Numbered from the stretch's first letter, positions 18,303 through 27,228 are shown. The stretch: DNA of 64,000 bases from CAYWIT01 sp964458415 (GCA_964458415.1 CAYWIT010000001.1:186001-250000), one strand, 5' to 3'. The notes: a model not told the origin generated them from the sequence alone. A program made the numbers and translations.

Positions 18303-18465
18303 GACTCTCTCTCCTTGTTGGATGTGGCAGCGCATTTTTTTGCGCCGCTGCATATTTCATAAAAAATTTAATGTGATGTAAGAAACCATATTACTAAAAG
18401 CGCGTCAACTGGCTTTATAGTGTAAATTCCCATGCTTTTTTCACATAAAGCAGGAGTTTGTACTT

Positions 18466-18492
18466 TTGACACGGGATGATTTCCGTTATTCT
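18466..18492 (+). promoter_or_regulatory. Possible sigma-70 promoter of the LysE-family gene
   Basis: TTGACA at 18466-18471 and TATTCT at 18487-18492 with a 15-base spacer, shorter than the ideal 17. It lies 24 bases before the proposed TTG start of the exporter. Match by eye only. Confidence 0.35.
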
Positions 18493-18515
18493 GTTGCCAA
18501 AATAATGGGTGTCAC

Positions 18516-19181
18516 TTGCATTTCGGTTTCGACGTTTTCACAACGGGCATGATCATCGGCTTTGCCATTGCGGTTCCTGTGGGGCCGGTTGGTGTGCTCT
18601 GTATTCGTCGTGTTCTGGTCTATGGCGTTTTTTCCGGTCTGGCTTCTGGCCTCGGTGCTGCGCTGGCAGATAGCCTTTATGGAGCCATAGCGGCTTTCAG
18701 CCTTTCGTCCATTGCTGATTTTCTGCGCGAACACCGTTTTATGATCCAAAGCGGCGGCGGGATATTTTTGCTGGCTTTCGGGATAAAAATATTTTTGCAA
18801 AAGCCGAAAACGATGGAGGAGATTACGGATGCAAACAAGCGCCCGCATAATCTGAAGGAGCTGGCCGGGGATTTGACTTCTACTTTTTTTATTACGCTGA
18901 CGAATCCGGCGACGGTGATCGCTTTTGTCGCGATTTTTGCTGGACTTGGCCTTGTGCCGGAGGATGACCCGGGGCATGAGCTTGCCCTGACCATGATTTT
19001 TGGTGTGTTTATGGGCTCGCTTTGCTGGTGGGGCATTCTGGCAGGAGGGCTTGGCCTTTTTCGTCACAAGCTTGATAACAAGACCCTGCGGCTGATCAAT
19101 GTTTTGTCGGGTATGATTATTGGTGGTTTTGGCATGGCGATTCTGGGGCAGTTGGCCCTAACGGTTATTTTAAACCAATAA
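18516..19181 (+). CDS. LysE/RhtB-family exporter
   Basis: 221 residues with about six membrane helices. The N-terminal segment IGFAIAVPVGPVGVLCIRR is the LysE signature, and the second half repeats the pattern (FFITLTNPATVIAFVAIFAG). Such proteins export amino acids or small metabolites; the substrate is not predictable. The start is uncertain: TTG at 18516 gives a full first helix, while the first ATG in frame is ten codons later. It appears to be a single-gene unit. Confidence 0.85.
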   Translation: MHFGFDVFTTGMIIGFAIAVPVGPVGVLCIRRVLVYGVFSGLASGLGAALADSLYGAIAAFSLSSIADFLREHRFMIQSGGGIFLLAFGIKIFLQKPKTMEEITDANKRPHNLKELAGDLTSTFFITLTNPATVIAFVAIFAGLGLVPEDDPGHELALTMIFGVFMGSLCWWGILAGGLGLFRHKLDNKTLRLINVLSGMIIGGFGMAILGQLALTVILNQ

Positions 19182-19280
19182 TTCATTTTTTTATGGATGT
19201 TAAATATAATATATGATATTTTTGAAATATAAATACAAATACGGCGAGCCTTCGGGGCCTGATCGCATAAGGACACATAC

Positions 19281-19844
19281 ATGGCCTTCTCAGACTTATT
19301 AAAAGCCTTCAAAAAGACATTTTCGAAGGGGATGGGGAGACTGCTTTTATCTGAAGTGAGCGAAAGTGCCGGGCGATGCAATGTTCAAAAAGCCCTTCAG
19401 CTGATTGCAGATGGGGCTCTTCTTGATAAAAGAGATATTATTTTTGGTTCAACAGCGCTGATTGAGGCTGCTGAAAAAGGACATACTATCATTGTCTCCA
19501 GCCTTATCGCCGCAGGCGCAAAGCTGAACGACAAGGATATTTTTGGCTCGACGGCGCTGATTTATGCCGCAAGAAACGGGCATCAGCGGATTGTCACCGC
19601 TTTGATCGCAGCGGGGGCCAGTCTTGATGAAAAGGATAAATGGGGCAATACCGCATTGCTTGTCGCGCTCAGAATGGAACATGCGGACATCGCCTCTGTG
19701 CTGATCAAAGCCGGAGCTGCGCTGGAGAAAAGGGACAATGACGGGCACACCGCCCTGAGTCGGGCGGGCGAGAAAGGGTATGTCAGTATCGTCCAGTTAA
19801 TTGAAAGCAGAAAAAAAGCGCCCCAGCAGGCCTTTCAGCCGTAG
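19281..19844 (+). CDS. Ankyrin-repeat protein
   Basis: 187 residues with four to five ankyrin repeats, recognised by repeated GSTALI-EAAEKGH / GSTALIYAARNGH / GNTALLVALRMEH / GHTALSRAGEKGY segments spaced about 33 residues apart. No signal peptide or membrane helix is seen. The ATG has an AAGGA site. Its N-terminal cap (LLLSEVSESAG...V.KALQLIADGA) resembles that of the ankyrin protein at 37368-38291 (LLNEVSSS...VRYLIKAGA), so the two look paralogous. It likely binds a protein partner; the target is unknown. Confidence 0.87.
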   Translation: MAFSDLLKAFKKTFSKGMGRLLLSEVSESAGRCNVQKALQLIADGALLDKRDIIFGSTALIEAAEKGHTIIVSSLIAAGAKLNDKDIFGSTALIYAARNGHQRIVTALIAAGASLDEKDKWGNTALLVALRMEHADIASVLIKAGAALEKRDNDGHTALSRAGEKGYVSIVQLIESRKKAPQQAFQP

Positions 19845-19926
19845 ATACGCATATTTTTCACAGCTGGATGCTTGTCTGCATTTCAGAAAACTGCCATGAT
19901 CTGCCTCTGTTTCAAGGAGGCATAAA

Positions 19927-20562
19927 ATGACAGGCAGCAATGTTCATCTGGTCGACCACCCCCTCATCCGTCACAAGCTGACGCATATGCGCCGGAAAGA
20001 CACCGAGACGCGCGATTTCCGCGTGCTGCTGCGCGAAATTTCCCTGTTGATGGGATACGAACTTTTGCGGGACCTGCCGACGGAAGATGTCGAGATTGAA
20101 ACGCCGCTTGAAAAAATGACCGGGCAGGTGCTGGGCGGGCGCAAAATCTGTATCGTGCCAATCCTGCGCGCGGGCATGGGATTCGTGGACGGATTGCTGC
20201 AAATCGCGCCGGATGCGCGCGTCGGGCATATCGGCCTTTATCGCGATCCAAAAACGCTGGAAGCCGTCGAGTATTATCTCAAGATGCCGGACGATCTGGA
20301 GCTGCGGCAGGTTTTTATTGTCGATCCGATGCTGGCCACCGGTCATTCGGCAATTGCCGCCATTTCCCGCATTAAGGACAGGGGCGCCCGAGATATCCGC
20401 TTTCTTTGCCTGATCGCTGCGCCCGAAGGGATTGCCGCATTGACGGCGGCGCATCCCGATGTGTCGATTTATACGGCGGCTATTGATCGCGAACTTAACG
20501 ATCATGGTTATATTCTGCCCGGTATCGGAGATGCTGGAGACCGGATTTTCGGGACGAAGTAA
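19927..20562 (+). CDS. upp: Uracil phosphoribosyltransferase
   Basis: 211 residues, the standard length. N-terminal VHLVDHPLIRHKLTHMR, the PILRAGMGFVDGLL segment and the PRPP-binding loop DPMLATGHSA are all present, as is the C-terminal uracil-binding PGIGDAGDRIFGTK. It salvages uracil to UMP. A strong CAAGGAGG site lies just before the ATG. It converges with recA across a shared hairpin. Confidence 0.96.
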   Translation: MTGSNVHLVDHPLIRHKLTHMRRKDTETRDFRVLLREISLLMGYELLRDLPTEDVEIETPLEKMTGQVLGGRKICIVPILRAGMGFVDGLLQIAPDARVGHIGLYRDPKTLEAVEYYLKMPDDLELRQVFIVDPMLATGHSAIAAISRIKDRGARDIRFLCLIAAPEGIAALTAAHPDVSIYTAAIDRELNDHGYILPGIGDAGDRIFGTK

Positions 20563-20611
20563 TCGCGGGCGGTTTGGCAGCTTGATTTACGCAGGGAAAA
20601 TGCGGCGTGCA

Positions 20612-20655
20612 CAAAGAAAAAGAGCCGGTCAGGGGGACCGGCTCTCTTCTTTGAG
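20612..20655. terminator. Rho-independent terminator between upp and recA
   Basis: Perfect 10-base-pair stem AGAGCCGGTC (20621-20630) with GACCGGCTCT (20636-20645) and a five-base loop. Read on the minus strand it is followed by TTTTTCTTTG, so it mainly terminates recA; on the plus strand the trailing CTTCTTT is weaker but could stop upp. A second, shorter hairpin (CCGGGTG/CACCCGG at 20691-20710) lies just after the recA stop. Confidence 0.8.
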
Positions 20656-20718
20656 GGACGACACTATGGCTTTGGTCGTCTTTAGGGGTTCCGGGTGAGG
20701 GGACACCCGGAGGGGATG

Positions 20719-21849
20719 TCAGGCTTTACTTTTTTTAGATGCCGGTGCGGTCGCATCGGAATCCGTTTCTCCATCCGCATCGTCATTTGACTCTTCGGGT
20801 CCGGCAAGCATCGCATTGGCGACGACCCCGGCGTTTTCGCGGATTTTCTTTTCAATTTCATCGGCGATTTTCGGGTTATCTTTCAGAAATTTCCGCGCAT
20901 TCTCGCGGCCCTGACCGATACGCTCGCCATTATAGGCAAACCAGGCACCTGATTTCTCGACAAGTCCGGCATTGACGCCCAGATCAAGAATCTCGCCCAT
21001 TTTTGAAATGCCCTCGCCGTACATGATGTCAAATTCAACAACACGGAAGGGCGGAGCCAGCTTGTTCTTGACGACTTTGACCTTGGTCTGGTTGCCGACG
21101 ATGGTTTCCTTGTCCTTGAGCGAGCCGATGCGGCGGATATCAAGCCGGACGGAGGCGTAGAATTTGAGCGCGTTGCCGCCTGTGGTTGTTTCCGGATTGC
21201 CGAACATAACGCCGATTTTCATGCGAATCTGGTTGATGAAGATGACGACGGTGTGGGATTTGGAGATGGAGCCGGTCAGTTTGCGCAGTGCCTGGCTCAT
21301 CAGGCGGGCCTGCAGACCCATATGGCTGTCCCCCATTTCTCCCTCAAGCTCGGCCCGCGGCACAAGTGCGGCCACAGAATCCACCACCAGAACATCCAGT
21401 GCACCGGAGCGAACCAGCGTATCGGCGATTTCAAGAGCCTGTTCCCCGGCATCCGGCTGGGCGATCAGGAGGCTTTCAATGTCACAGCCAAGTTTTGTGG
21501 CATAGGAAGGATCAAGGGCATGCTCGGCGTCGATAATGGCGCATTGGCCGCCCTTTTTTTGTGCTTCGGCGATAACCTGCAGGGCCAGCGTAGTTTTGCC
21601 GGAGCTTTCCGGGCCATAAATCTCGATAATCCGTCCGCGGGGCAGGCCGCCGATGCCGAGCGCGATATCCAGACCGAGGGAGCCGGTGGAGATGGTTTCG
21701 ACTTCCTGTTTGGCATCGCTGCCCAGTTTCATGATGGAGCCTTTGCCAAAAGCTTTTTCTATCTGGCCGAGGGCGGCATCAAGGGCTTTTTGCTTGTCAG
21801 CGGCGTTCATTTCATTTTTCCCCTCAGGACGAAGTTGTGTGACGGACAT
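20719..21849 (-). CDS. recA: Recombinase RecA
   Basis: 376 residues. Walker A GPESSGKTTL, the MAW region (ALRKLTGSISKS), loop L2 (GNPETTTGGNALKFY) and an acidic C-terminal tail are all present. RecA forms filaments on single-stranded DNA, catalyses strand exchange and activates LexA self-cleavage. The start at 21849 follows AAGGGG; an internal ATG at 21810 with GAGGGG also fits and would give the more usual N-terminus. A GTTC-N7-GTTC SOS box lies 124 bases upstream. Confidence 0.97.
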   Translation of the reverse strand: MSVTQLRPEGKNEMNAADKQKALDAALGQIEKAFGKGSIMKLGSDAKQEVETISTGSLGLDIALGIGGLPRGRIIEIYGPESSGKTTLALQVIAEAQKKGGQCAIIDAEHALDPSYATKLGCDIESLLIAQPDAGEQALEIADTLVRSGALDVLVVDSVAALVPRAELEGEMGDSHMGLQARLMSQALRKLTGSISKSHTVVIFINQIRMKIGVMFGNPETTTGGNALKFYASVRLDIRRIGSLKDKETIVGNQTKVKVVKNKLAPPFRVVEFDIMYGEGISKMGEILDLGVNAGLVEKSGAWFAYNGERIGQGRENARKFLKDNPKIADEIEKKIRENAGVVANAMLAGPEESNDDADGETDSDATAPASKKSKA

Positions 21850-21937
21850 TTTTGATTACCCCTTTTTGTCTCATATGGTTTGATCTGTTGCAATTGGTAT
21901 CGGCGTTTTTTGCTGTGTCATTGCCTCAACGAATCTC

Positions 21938-21965
21938 ATCGTACATGATTTGTTCCTTATTGCAA
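21938..21965 (-). promoter_or_regulatory. Possible recA promoter
   Basis: On the minus strand, TTGCAA (21960-21965) and TACGAT (21938-21943) are separated by 16 bases. The -35 element lies in the middle of the inverted repeat described next, so repressor binding there would block it. Only four of six bases match in each box. Confidence 0.3.
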
Positions 21966-21978
21966 CAATAAAGAACAA
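21950..21978. repeat. 13-bp inverted repeat overlapping the SOS box
   Basis: Left arm TTGTTCCTTATTG (21950-21962) and right arm CAATAAAGAACAA (21966-21978) match at 12 of 13 positions around a three-base centre. The arms carry GTTC and GAAC, the half-site of alphaproteobacterial LexA, in inverted orientation. It sits between recA and the cassette at 22046-24773. Confidence 0.7.
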
Positions 21979-21987
21979 AAAAAGAAC
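21973..21987. promoter_or_regulatory. Alphaproteobacterial SOS (LexA) box
   Basis: GAAC-N7-GAAC (GAACAAAAAAAGAAC), which on the recA strand is GTTC-N7-GTTC, the known LexA consensus of alphaproteobacteria. It lies 124 bases upstream of recA and 10 bases before the -35 box of the opposite gene, so it may control both directions. Confidence 0.78.
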
Positions 21988-21997
21988 AGTTTTATTA

Positions 21998-22025
21998 TTG
22001 ACATAAAGCGTACGATGGTCATAAT
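21998..22025 (+). promoter_or_regulatory. Sigma-70 promoter of the nucleotidyltransferase/peptidase cassette
   Basis: TTGACA (21998-22003) and CATAAT (22020-22025) with a 16-base spacer; the -35 box is a full match. It lies just downstream of the SOS box and 20 bases before the start codon, which has its own TTTAGGAGA ribosome site. Confidence 0.6.
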
Positions 22026-22045
22026 TGCGCTTTAGGAGACTCTAT

Positions 22046-23713
22046 ATGTCATTTTCCAATCTGACATCAAAAACCGAGCATGAACATACCGCCTTCACAC
22101 TGTTGGAGCATGTACGCAAGGGAGATCTTGCCGCTGCGCGGAATCTTTTCGAGGAAAGCTTCTGGTCCGGGAAGACTGTGCAGCCTGCGTGGCATCATCT
22201 CAAACTTGCCGTTTTAAACGACGATCCGGCGCTGGCGCGCTTGCTGGTGGCCTGGGGGGCGACTCCCCCGAGCGTCTTTGATTTGACGCAGCTCAGGCTG
22301 GAGACGGCGGAAGATTATGACCGGCATCTGGGTTTTATGCGGCGCTGCGGCCTTTGTTTTGATGGTGCCGAACTGGCGATCGTCAATACTGCAGTTGAAC
22401 GTATAAAAGAGGTATCTCCTGACAGTGTTTTTGGCGCCAGGCATAGTATTATTGGCCGCATTCCTTTTGAGTGGTGGAAAGTTTTGCAGGCCTTTCATGA
22501 AAAGGGAGCGGGCGAGACCATCATCGCGGGCGGGGCATTGCGTGATCTGTATAATAAAAAGCCGGTGCGGGACGTGGATATTTTTCTGGTCAGCCGTGGC
22601 AAGACGAAAGCGAACGAAAAATTTATTCGCGAGGTTTTTAAAGAAGCGGGGCTGACCCTTGTGCCGCAAATGACAAGGTCAGGGGGATATAATACGGCGG
22701 ATAAATATAGTGATCTGCCGCCGCCAAAAACTGGCCGTAAGGAAATTGTTAGCGGGACGGAAAATTTCTGGCGCGATGTGGAGAAACGGGAAGTCGTCTT
22801 CGAAAATTGGGTTGTCAAGGCGGGGCTGGATAAAACCGAATACAACATCGTTTTTATGGATCCGTTCTATAAAGGGAAGGATTTTGCCAGCAGGGTCATC
22901 AAGGAATCCGATATTGGCCTGTGCCAGATCGGAACTGATGGCAAAAGTATCTTTTATACGCCGCAATATAAATCCGATGTGCAGATGAAAACCATCACCA
23001 CGCTGACGGGCGGAAATCATGACCACCTCAAGAAGGTTGTCGCCAAATATCCGGATTGGCAATTGTCGTCGTTGAGCAAGATGGTTCTTGGCGAGCCATC
23101 CGCAGCTACGCAGACTGTTCCCGAGGTCGGGACGCTGAGTGATGACGGGATATTTATGGGCCAATACACGCATAAGGGCAAAGGCAAAAGTCTTGGCAAG
23201 GTATTCAACGTTTACGCGGCGCCGCAAGACCTGACCGATGAAGGCGGCAATAAAGCGGTTTTAAAATATGTTGATGCGGTCAAACGTGTGGCGGAGCTGC
23301 GTGACTGGCACGGGTTTGACGGCACGGATTACGCGAATGACGGGGCGTTTTTTGAAGCCCTGAACAAGGGGAATTATAAGGGGGGCTGGATTATCCCCCC
23401 GATTTTTCTTATGTCGGGAACCTATTTTGCAGGCGCTCTATATGGGCATCAGAACACTGGTGCATTCAAAGATACTTTTACAACGCGCGCAACGAAGGCG
23501 GATAAAGATAATGGCAGGCTTCCTTACCACTACTGGTCATCCACGGAGAGCTTTGGCGACAAGTCTTATGTGGAGATTGTAGACTTTTGGTATGGGGAGC
23601 AGTTCTTGTCCCCTAAGGATTATCACCATTATTCCTGCCGCCCTGTGCGGTTGGTGGAGGCTTCCCCGCCTGCGCCGCCCAAGCCGCCGTCGGGCCGGAC
23701 ATTGAGATATTGA
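22046..23713 (+). CDS. Nucleotidyltransferase-fold / DUF1566-like fusion protein, possibly SOS regulated
   Basis: 555 residues from the ATG at 22046 (AGGAGA site). Three parts can be seen. Residues about 10-75 resemble ankyrin-type helical repeats (LKLAVLNDDPALARLLVAWGA). A nucleotidyltransferase motif follows: GGALRD at 162-167 and D-V-D at 176-178, the pattern of Pol-beta/CCA-adding superfamily enzymes and phage-encoded relatives. The C-terminal 80 residues have YWSSTE, VDFWYG and CRPVR, the pattern of DUF1566-like domains often found on surface or phage tail proteins. I know no characterised protein with this architecture. The peptidase-like gene starts two bases after its stop, so the pair is coupled. 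Substrate and function are unknown. Confidence 0.72.
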   Translation: MSFSNLTSKTEHEHTAFTLLEHVRKGDLAAARNLFEESFWSGKTVQPAWHHLKLAVLNDDPALARLLVAWGATPPSVFDLTQLRLETAEDYDRHLGFMRRCGLCFDGAELAIVNTAVERIKEVSPDSVFGARHSIIGRIPFEWWKVLQAFHEKGAGETIIAGGALRDLYNKKPVRDVDIFLVSRGKTKANEKFIREVFKEAGLTLVPQMTRSGGYNTADKYSDLPPPKTGRKEIVSGTENFWRDVEKREVVFENWVVKAGLDKTEYNIVFMDPFYKGKDFASRVIKESDIGLCQIGTDGKSIFYTPQYKSDVQMKTITTLTGGNHDHLKKVVAKYPDWQLSSLSKMVLGEPSAATQTVPEVGTLSDDGIFMGQYTHKGKGKSLGKVFNVYAAPQDLTDEGGNKAVLKYVDAVKRVAELRDWHGFDGTDYANDGAFFEALNKGNYKGGWIIPPIFLMSGTYFAGALYGHQNTGAFKDTFTTRATKADKDNGRLPYHYWSSTESFGDKSYVEIVDFWYGEQFLSPKDYHHYSCRPVRLVEASPPAPPKPPSGRTLRY

Positions 23714-23714
23714 T

Positions 23715-24773
23715 ATGAACGCTGAAAATAAAACATCACAGGATTTTTTACGCAAGGCCGGGCAGGCTGCCGCATGGCTGGCGCATGCCCTGATTTTTCC
23801 GCTGAACATTCATCTGCGGCGGAAAGGTATCTGGAACAAGGTTTCCGGAGATTTCGGCAAGCTGGGCGTTTATCTTCTGAGCTGGAATCTGGTGCTGCCT
23901 CTGGGGGTAATAGGGTTTCCCCGTGCGGAAAAAGTTTTAAAAGAGGAGGGCCTTGATCCGGCGCTGGTGCAACAGCTGGCACCCGGAAAGAAAGTGCATG
24001 TTATCAAGGAGGCAGACGGGCTGCTTGGAAAAATGGCGACTCTGTCGAGTATGTCTCCGGCGTTTCTCTGGCCACTCACTTATTCAAATCGTATATCAAA
24101 TGATTTCGTGACGGCTTTTGCCAACGCGCAGGTCAGTTCAATATTCAATGATGTTTGCGCCCTCTATATAAAGTCCGCCGAAAATCAGGAGCAGACTGTC
24201 AGGCGTATGCAGGGAGTTGTGCATAAAAGAACCGGCGGACACTATACTTATAGTGCCCCAGTGACGACCAGAGAGTATTATCAGGCTGTGCTTCTCCATG
24301 AAATTCGTCACTGTAGCAAAGATAACCAGGCGTTACCATCGGGGGTATTGCAGGAAGGAGATGCCGACTACCATGGTATAATGGCTTTGGCGGGGGATAA
24401 AAATGATCCCACCTTGATGCAAAGATTTCTTGTTGCGGCAAGCTTCAGTGATGGAGATAAGGCGCATGGCGTGGCGCTTTATCTGGATGCAAGATTTCGC
24501 CAAAAGCCGGTACCGGCGCAGGCCGAGATAGAAAGTGCGAACGCCGCAGCCAAAGCAATCGTGGGCAATGATGATCTTATGTGGGCCTATGCCGGAGGGT
24601 ATTGCGCCGCTGGAGCCGATTGCAAGGAATCCGCAAAGCCGGGGCTGCCCCCTTTGGTAAAACGGCGGCTGGAATTATACGAAGACTCTTATTCAGCTGT
24701 ATTTGTGCCTGTCCCGCCGGCGCCGAAAATCACCCCTCCAGCACCTCTTTCACCTTGGTGGCCAGCTGTTTGA
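23715..24773 (+). CDS. Membrane-associated HExxH zinc-peptidase-like protein
   Basis: 352 residues. Two hydrophobic segments lie near the N-terminus (about residues 15-35 and 52-75). The zinc-binding motif HEIRH is at residues 195-199, followed by E214-GDAD218, a spacing seen in several metallopeptidase families (HExxH then ExxxD). The C-terminus is proline-rich. No known family is recognised with certainty. It directly follows the nucleotidyltransferase fusion, so both products probably act together. The last 44 bases overlap the 3' end of the convergent cckA gene, so the terminal 14 residues are read from the complement of cckA. Confidence 0.65.
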   Translation: MNAENKTSQDFLRKAGQAAAWLAHALIFPLNIHLRRKGIWNKVSGDFGKLGVYLLSWNLVLPLGVIGFPRAEKVLKEEGLDPALVQQLAPGKKVHVIKEADGLLGKMATLSSMSPAFLWPLTYSNRISNDFVTAFANAQVSSIFNDVCALYIKSAENQEQTVRRMQGVVHKRTGGHYTYSAPVTTREYYQAVLLHEIRHCSKDNQALPSGVLQEGDADYHGIMALAGDKNDPTLMQRFLVAASFSDGDKAHGVALYLDARFRQKPVPAQAEIESANAAAKAIVGNDDLMWAYAGGYCAAGADCKESAKPGLPPLVKRRLELYEDSYSAVFVPVPPAPKITPPAPLSPWWPAV

Positions 24774-27228
24774 GCGTGAAGGGTTTAGGCAGAAAATAGA
24801 CGTCTGCGCCCAGATGTTCCTTGAACTTGTCCTCGGCATAGCCGGAGATGAAGATGATTTTGATCTGCGGATATTTTTCCTTGACCTGTTTGGCCAGCGT
24901 GGTGCCGTCCATTTCCGGCATCATGACATCGGTCACGAGAACCTCTGGAATAAATTTTCCTTCCGCCAGAATTTGCAGTGCCGCGGCGCCGCCGGGAGCA
25001 TCCGCAACATGATATCCTTTGTTGCCGAGAGCGCGCGCGCTGAAGGTGCGCACGGCGTCCTCGTCCTCGACCAGCAGGATTCTGGCCGACCCGGTCAGGT
25101 CGCTGGTCATCGGTTTTTCTTCTGCGGCCTCGATTTTCCTTTCGCCTGCGACTTCCTTGTGACGCGGCAGATAAACAGTAAAGGTGGTTCCTTTGCCAAC
25201 GGCGGAAGCGACGGAGATATGGCCACCGGTTTGATGGACAATGCCGTAAACGGTGGCAAGGCCAAGCCCTGTGCCGGCGCCGACCTCTTTGGTCGAGAAG
25301 AAGGGCTCAAAAATGCGCGGCAGGATATCCGGATCAATACCTGTGCCTGTATCTGTGACTTCTGTGGCGATCCATTCGCCTGCGGGGAGAATGTCTTCGT
25401 TGACCAGTTTCAGCGGCTCGTGATTGTTGAGGTTGAATGTCCGGACACTCAGCTGTCCGCCCTGCGGCATGGCGTCGCGGGCGTTGACGGCGAGGTTGAT
25501 CATAACCTGTTCCATCTGCCCCTGATCCGCGCGGATCAGGCCGAGGTCGCTGGCATGGTTGAGGCTGAGCTCGATATTGGCGCCGATCAGGCGCCGGATC
25601 AGATGGGAAAGCTCCGTCAGCACATCGGTCATGTCCAGAACGCGCGGTTGCAGGGTTTGCTGGCGTGAAAAGGCCAGCAGCTGGCGGACCAGATTGGCGG
25701 CGCGGTTGGCGTTTTGCTTGATCTGCATGATATCGGCAAAGGAGGGATCACCCGGCTTGTGGCGCAGCAACAGCAGGTCGCAGATGCCGATCATGGCGGT
25801 CAGCAGGTTGTTGAAGTCGTGCGCAATGCCGCCTGCCAGTTGTCCGACGGCCTGCATTTTCTGGGACTGGGTGAATTGCTTCTCAAGATTTTTTTGCTCT
25901 GTCATGTCGATGAAGTGGAGGACAAAGTTATGACCGGACCTGAATTTACGGGCATAGACTTGTGCCACGACCTCGACCGAACCTTTGAGCGGAATTTCAA
26001 TCAGGGCATCCGTTTTGCCGCCCTTGGCGAGATATTTCAGCCATTCTTCGGCGCGGAGCTGCGCGTCCTTCTGGATAAAATGTAAAAGCGGCTTGCCATT
26101 AATGGCGTCAACCGGCAGCTTCAGCATTGCGGCCAGTGTCTGGTTGGCGTCGCTGATCAGGCCATTTTCCGTCAGCATGCAGATTCCGACAGGCGCTTCC
26201 TCGAACAGGCGCTGGAAACGGTCTTCGGATTCGCGGAGCGCTTGTTGCATTTTTTGTTCTGTCGTCAGGTCATAGACGATAGAGCGCGAGATCAGCTGCC
26301 CTTCTTCATTGCGGGTAATGGAATGCGTGACAGCGGCCTTGAAAACGCGGTTGCCCGCGCCTTTCATCAAAAGCTCGCCATGCTGGTGCAGGCCGCCGCC
26401 CTCAAACAGGTCATAGGGCTTGCCCCCTGCGGGCGGAGTGACCAGAAAATCGTGCAGGCGCGCCTTGCCGATCAGGGTGATAGGATCCGTTCCCAGCAGA
26501 CGCAACAGGGTATCGTTGGCAAAGCGGAACTTTCCGCTTTCGTCCACTGTAAAAAATCCGACGGGAGCATTGTCTGTAAAATCGCGGAGTTTCTCGCGCT
26601 CCTCGCGGATGGCAGCTTCCATCTCATAGCGGTGCGTGATGTCGTCGATCCGCCAGTGTACAAAACCGGCCCAGCCGATGATGAACTGGCAGGTGACCTG
26701 AAACCAGATGGGTTTCCCTTTGATTTTTGTCTGTAGCTCCGTTGTCGCCGATCCGGCCGGCGCCGCTTTGTTTTTAAGGTCGGACAGGGCTTTGTCTATT
26801 TTTTTCGGATCCTCAAAAAGCTGTGTGAAGGCCTGCAAGGACGGTTTTTTTTCTCCATCGAACAGCCGGTTAAAACGGGCATTGGCGTAAATGGTGTCGC
26901 CTTCAGGGTTTGAAATTGCCCGGGCTTCCGCGCTCTTTTCCAGCACCTCGATCAGGATTTTGCGGCTGCGGTCGGCATCGGTATAGACTTGTTTCAGCAT
27001 CAGTGCGCCAATGCCGCCCAAAATGCCGTAGGCATAAAGCATGAGCATGAAGAGGGGCTGGTTTCCCTGCATTTTGATGGTCAGAATCACATAGAGCAGA
27101 AGTCCGTAAGCCGTGCTGATCAGGAACAGCATGATGGATTTTATATTGCGCTTGCGATTGTCGGTTTTTTGCGCGCCGGAGTTGTCCTTTTTTTCAAAAA
27201 AGAAATCAGGATTGTTCTGTGGAGGCAT
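24730..27228 (-). CDS. cckA: CckA-type hybrid sensor histidine kinase
   Basis: 832 residues. Order: two N-terminal membrane helices (about 30-75), PAS-like sensor domains, HisKA with the phospho-accepting His at 470 in GGIAHDFNNLLTAM, a HATPase domain (TDTGTGIDPDILPRIFEPFF, GTGLGLATVYG) and a receiver domain with Asp 767 in TDVMMPEMDG. The stretch after the H-box (CDLLLLRHKPGDPSFADIMQ) is characteristic of CckA, which in alphaproteobacteria feeds phosphate through ChpT to CtrA and CpdR and so controls cell cycle and flagella. It overlaps the flhB stop by one base (TAATG), making it the last gene of the flagellar operon. Confidence 0.92.
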   Translation of the reverse strand: MPPQNNPDFFFEKKDNSGAQKTDNRKRNIKSIMLFLISTAYGLLLYVILTIKMQGNQPLFMLMLYAYGILGGIGALMLKQVYTDADRSRKILIEVLEKSAEARAISNPEGDTIYANARFNRLFDGEKKPSLQAFTQLFEDPKKIDKALSDLKNKAAPAGSATTELQTKIKGKPIWFQVTCQFIIGWAGFVHWRIDDITHRYEMEAAIREEREKLRDFTDNAPVGFFTVDESGKFRFANDTLLRLLGTDPITLIGKARLHDFLVTPPAGGKPYDLFEGGGLHQHGELLMKGAGNRVFKAAVTHSITRNEEGQLISRSIVYDLTTEQKMQQALRESEDRFQRLFEEAPVGICMLTENGLISDANQTLAAMLKLPVDAINGKPLLHFIQKDAQLRAEEWLKYLAKGGKTDALIEIPLKGSVEVVAQVYARKFRSGHNFVLHFIDMTEQKNLEKQFTQSQKMQAVGQLAGGIAHDFNNLLTAMIGICDLLLLRHKPGDPSFADIMQIKQNANRAANLVRQLLAFSRQQTLQPRVLDMTDVLTELSHLIRRLIGANIELSLNHASDLGLIRADQGQMEQVMINLAVNARDAMPQGGQLSVRTFNLNNHEPLKLVNEDILPAGEWIATEVTDTGTGIDPDILPRIFEPFFSTKEVGAGTGLGLATVYGIVHQTGGHISVASAVGKGTTFTVYLPRHKEVAGERKIEAAEEKPMTSDLTGSARILLVEDEDAVRTFSARALGNKGYHVADAPGGAAALQILAEGKFIPEVLVTDVMMPEMDGTTLAKQVKEKYPQIKIIFISGYAEDKFKEHLGADVYFLPKPFTLKQLATKVKEVLEG

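Noticed and set aside
24703..25668. 321-codon plus-strand frame opposite cckA
   Set aside because: Lies across the conserved kinase and receiver domains of cckA, which fix the real strand.
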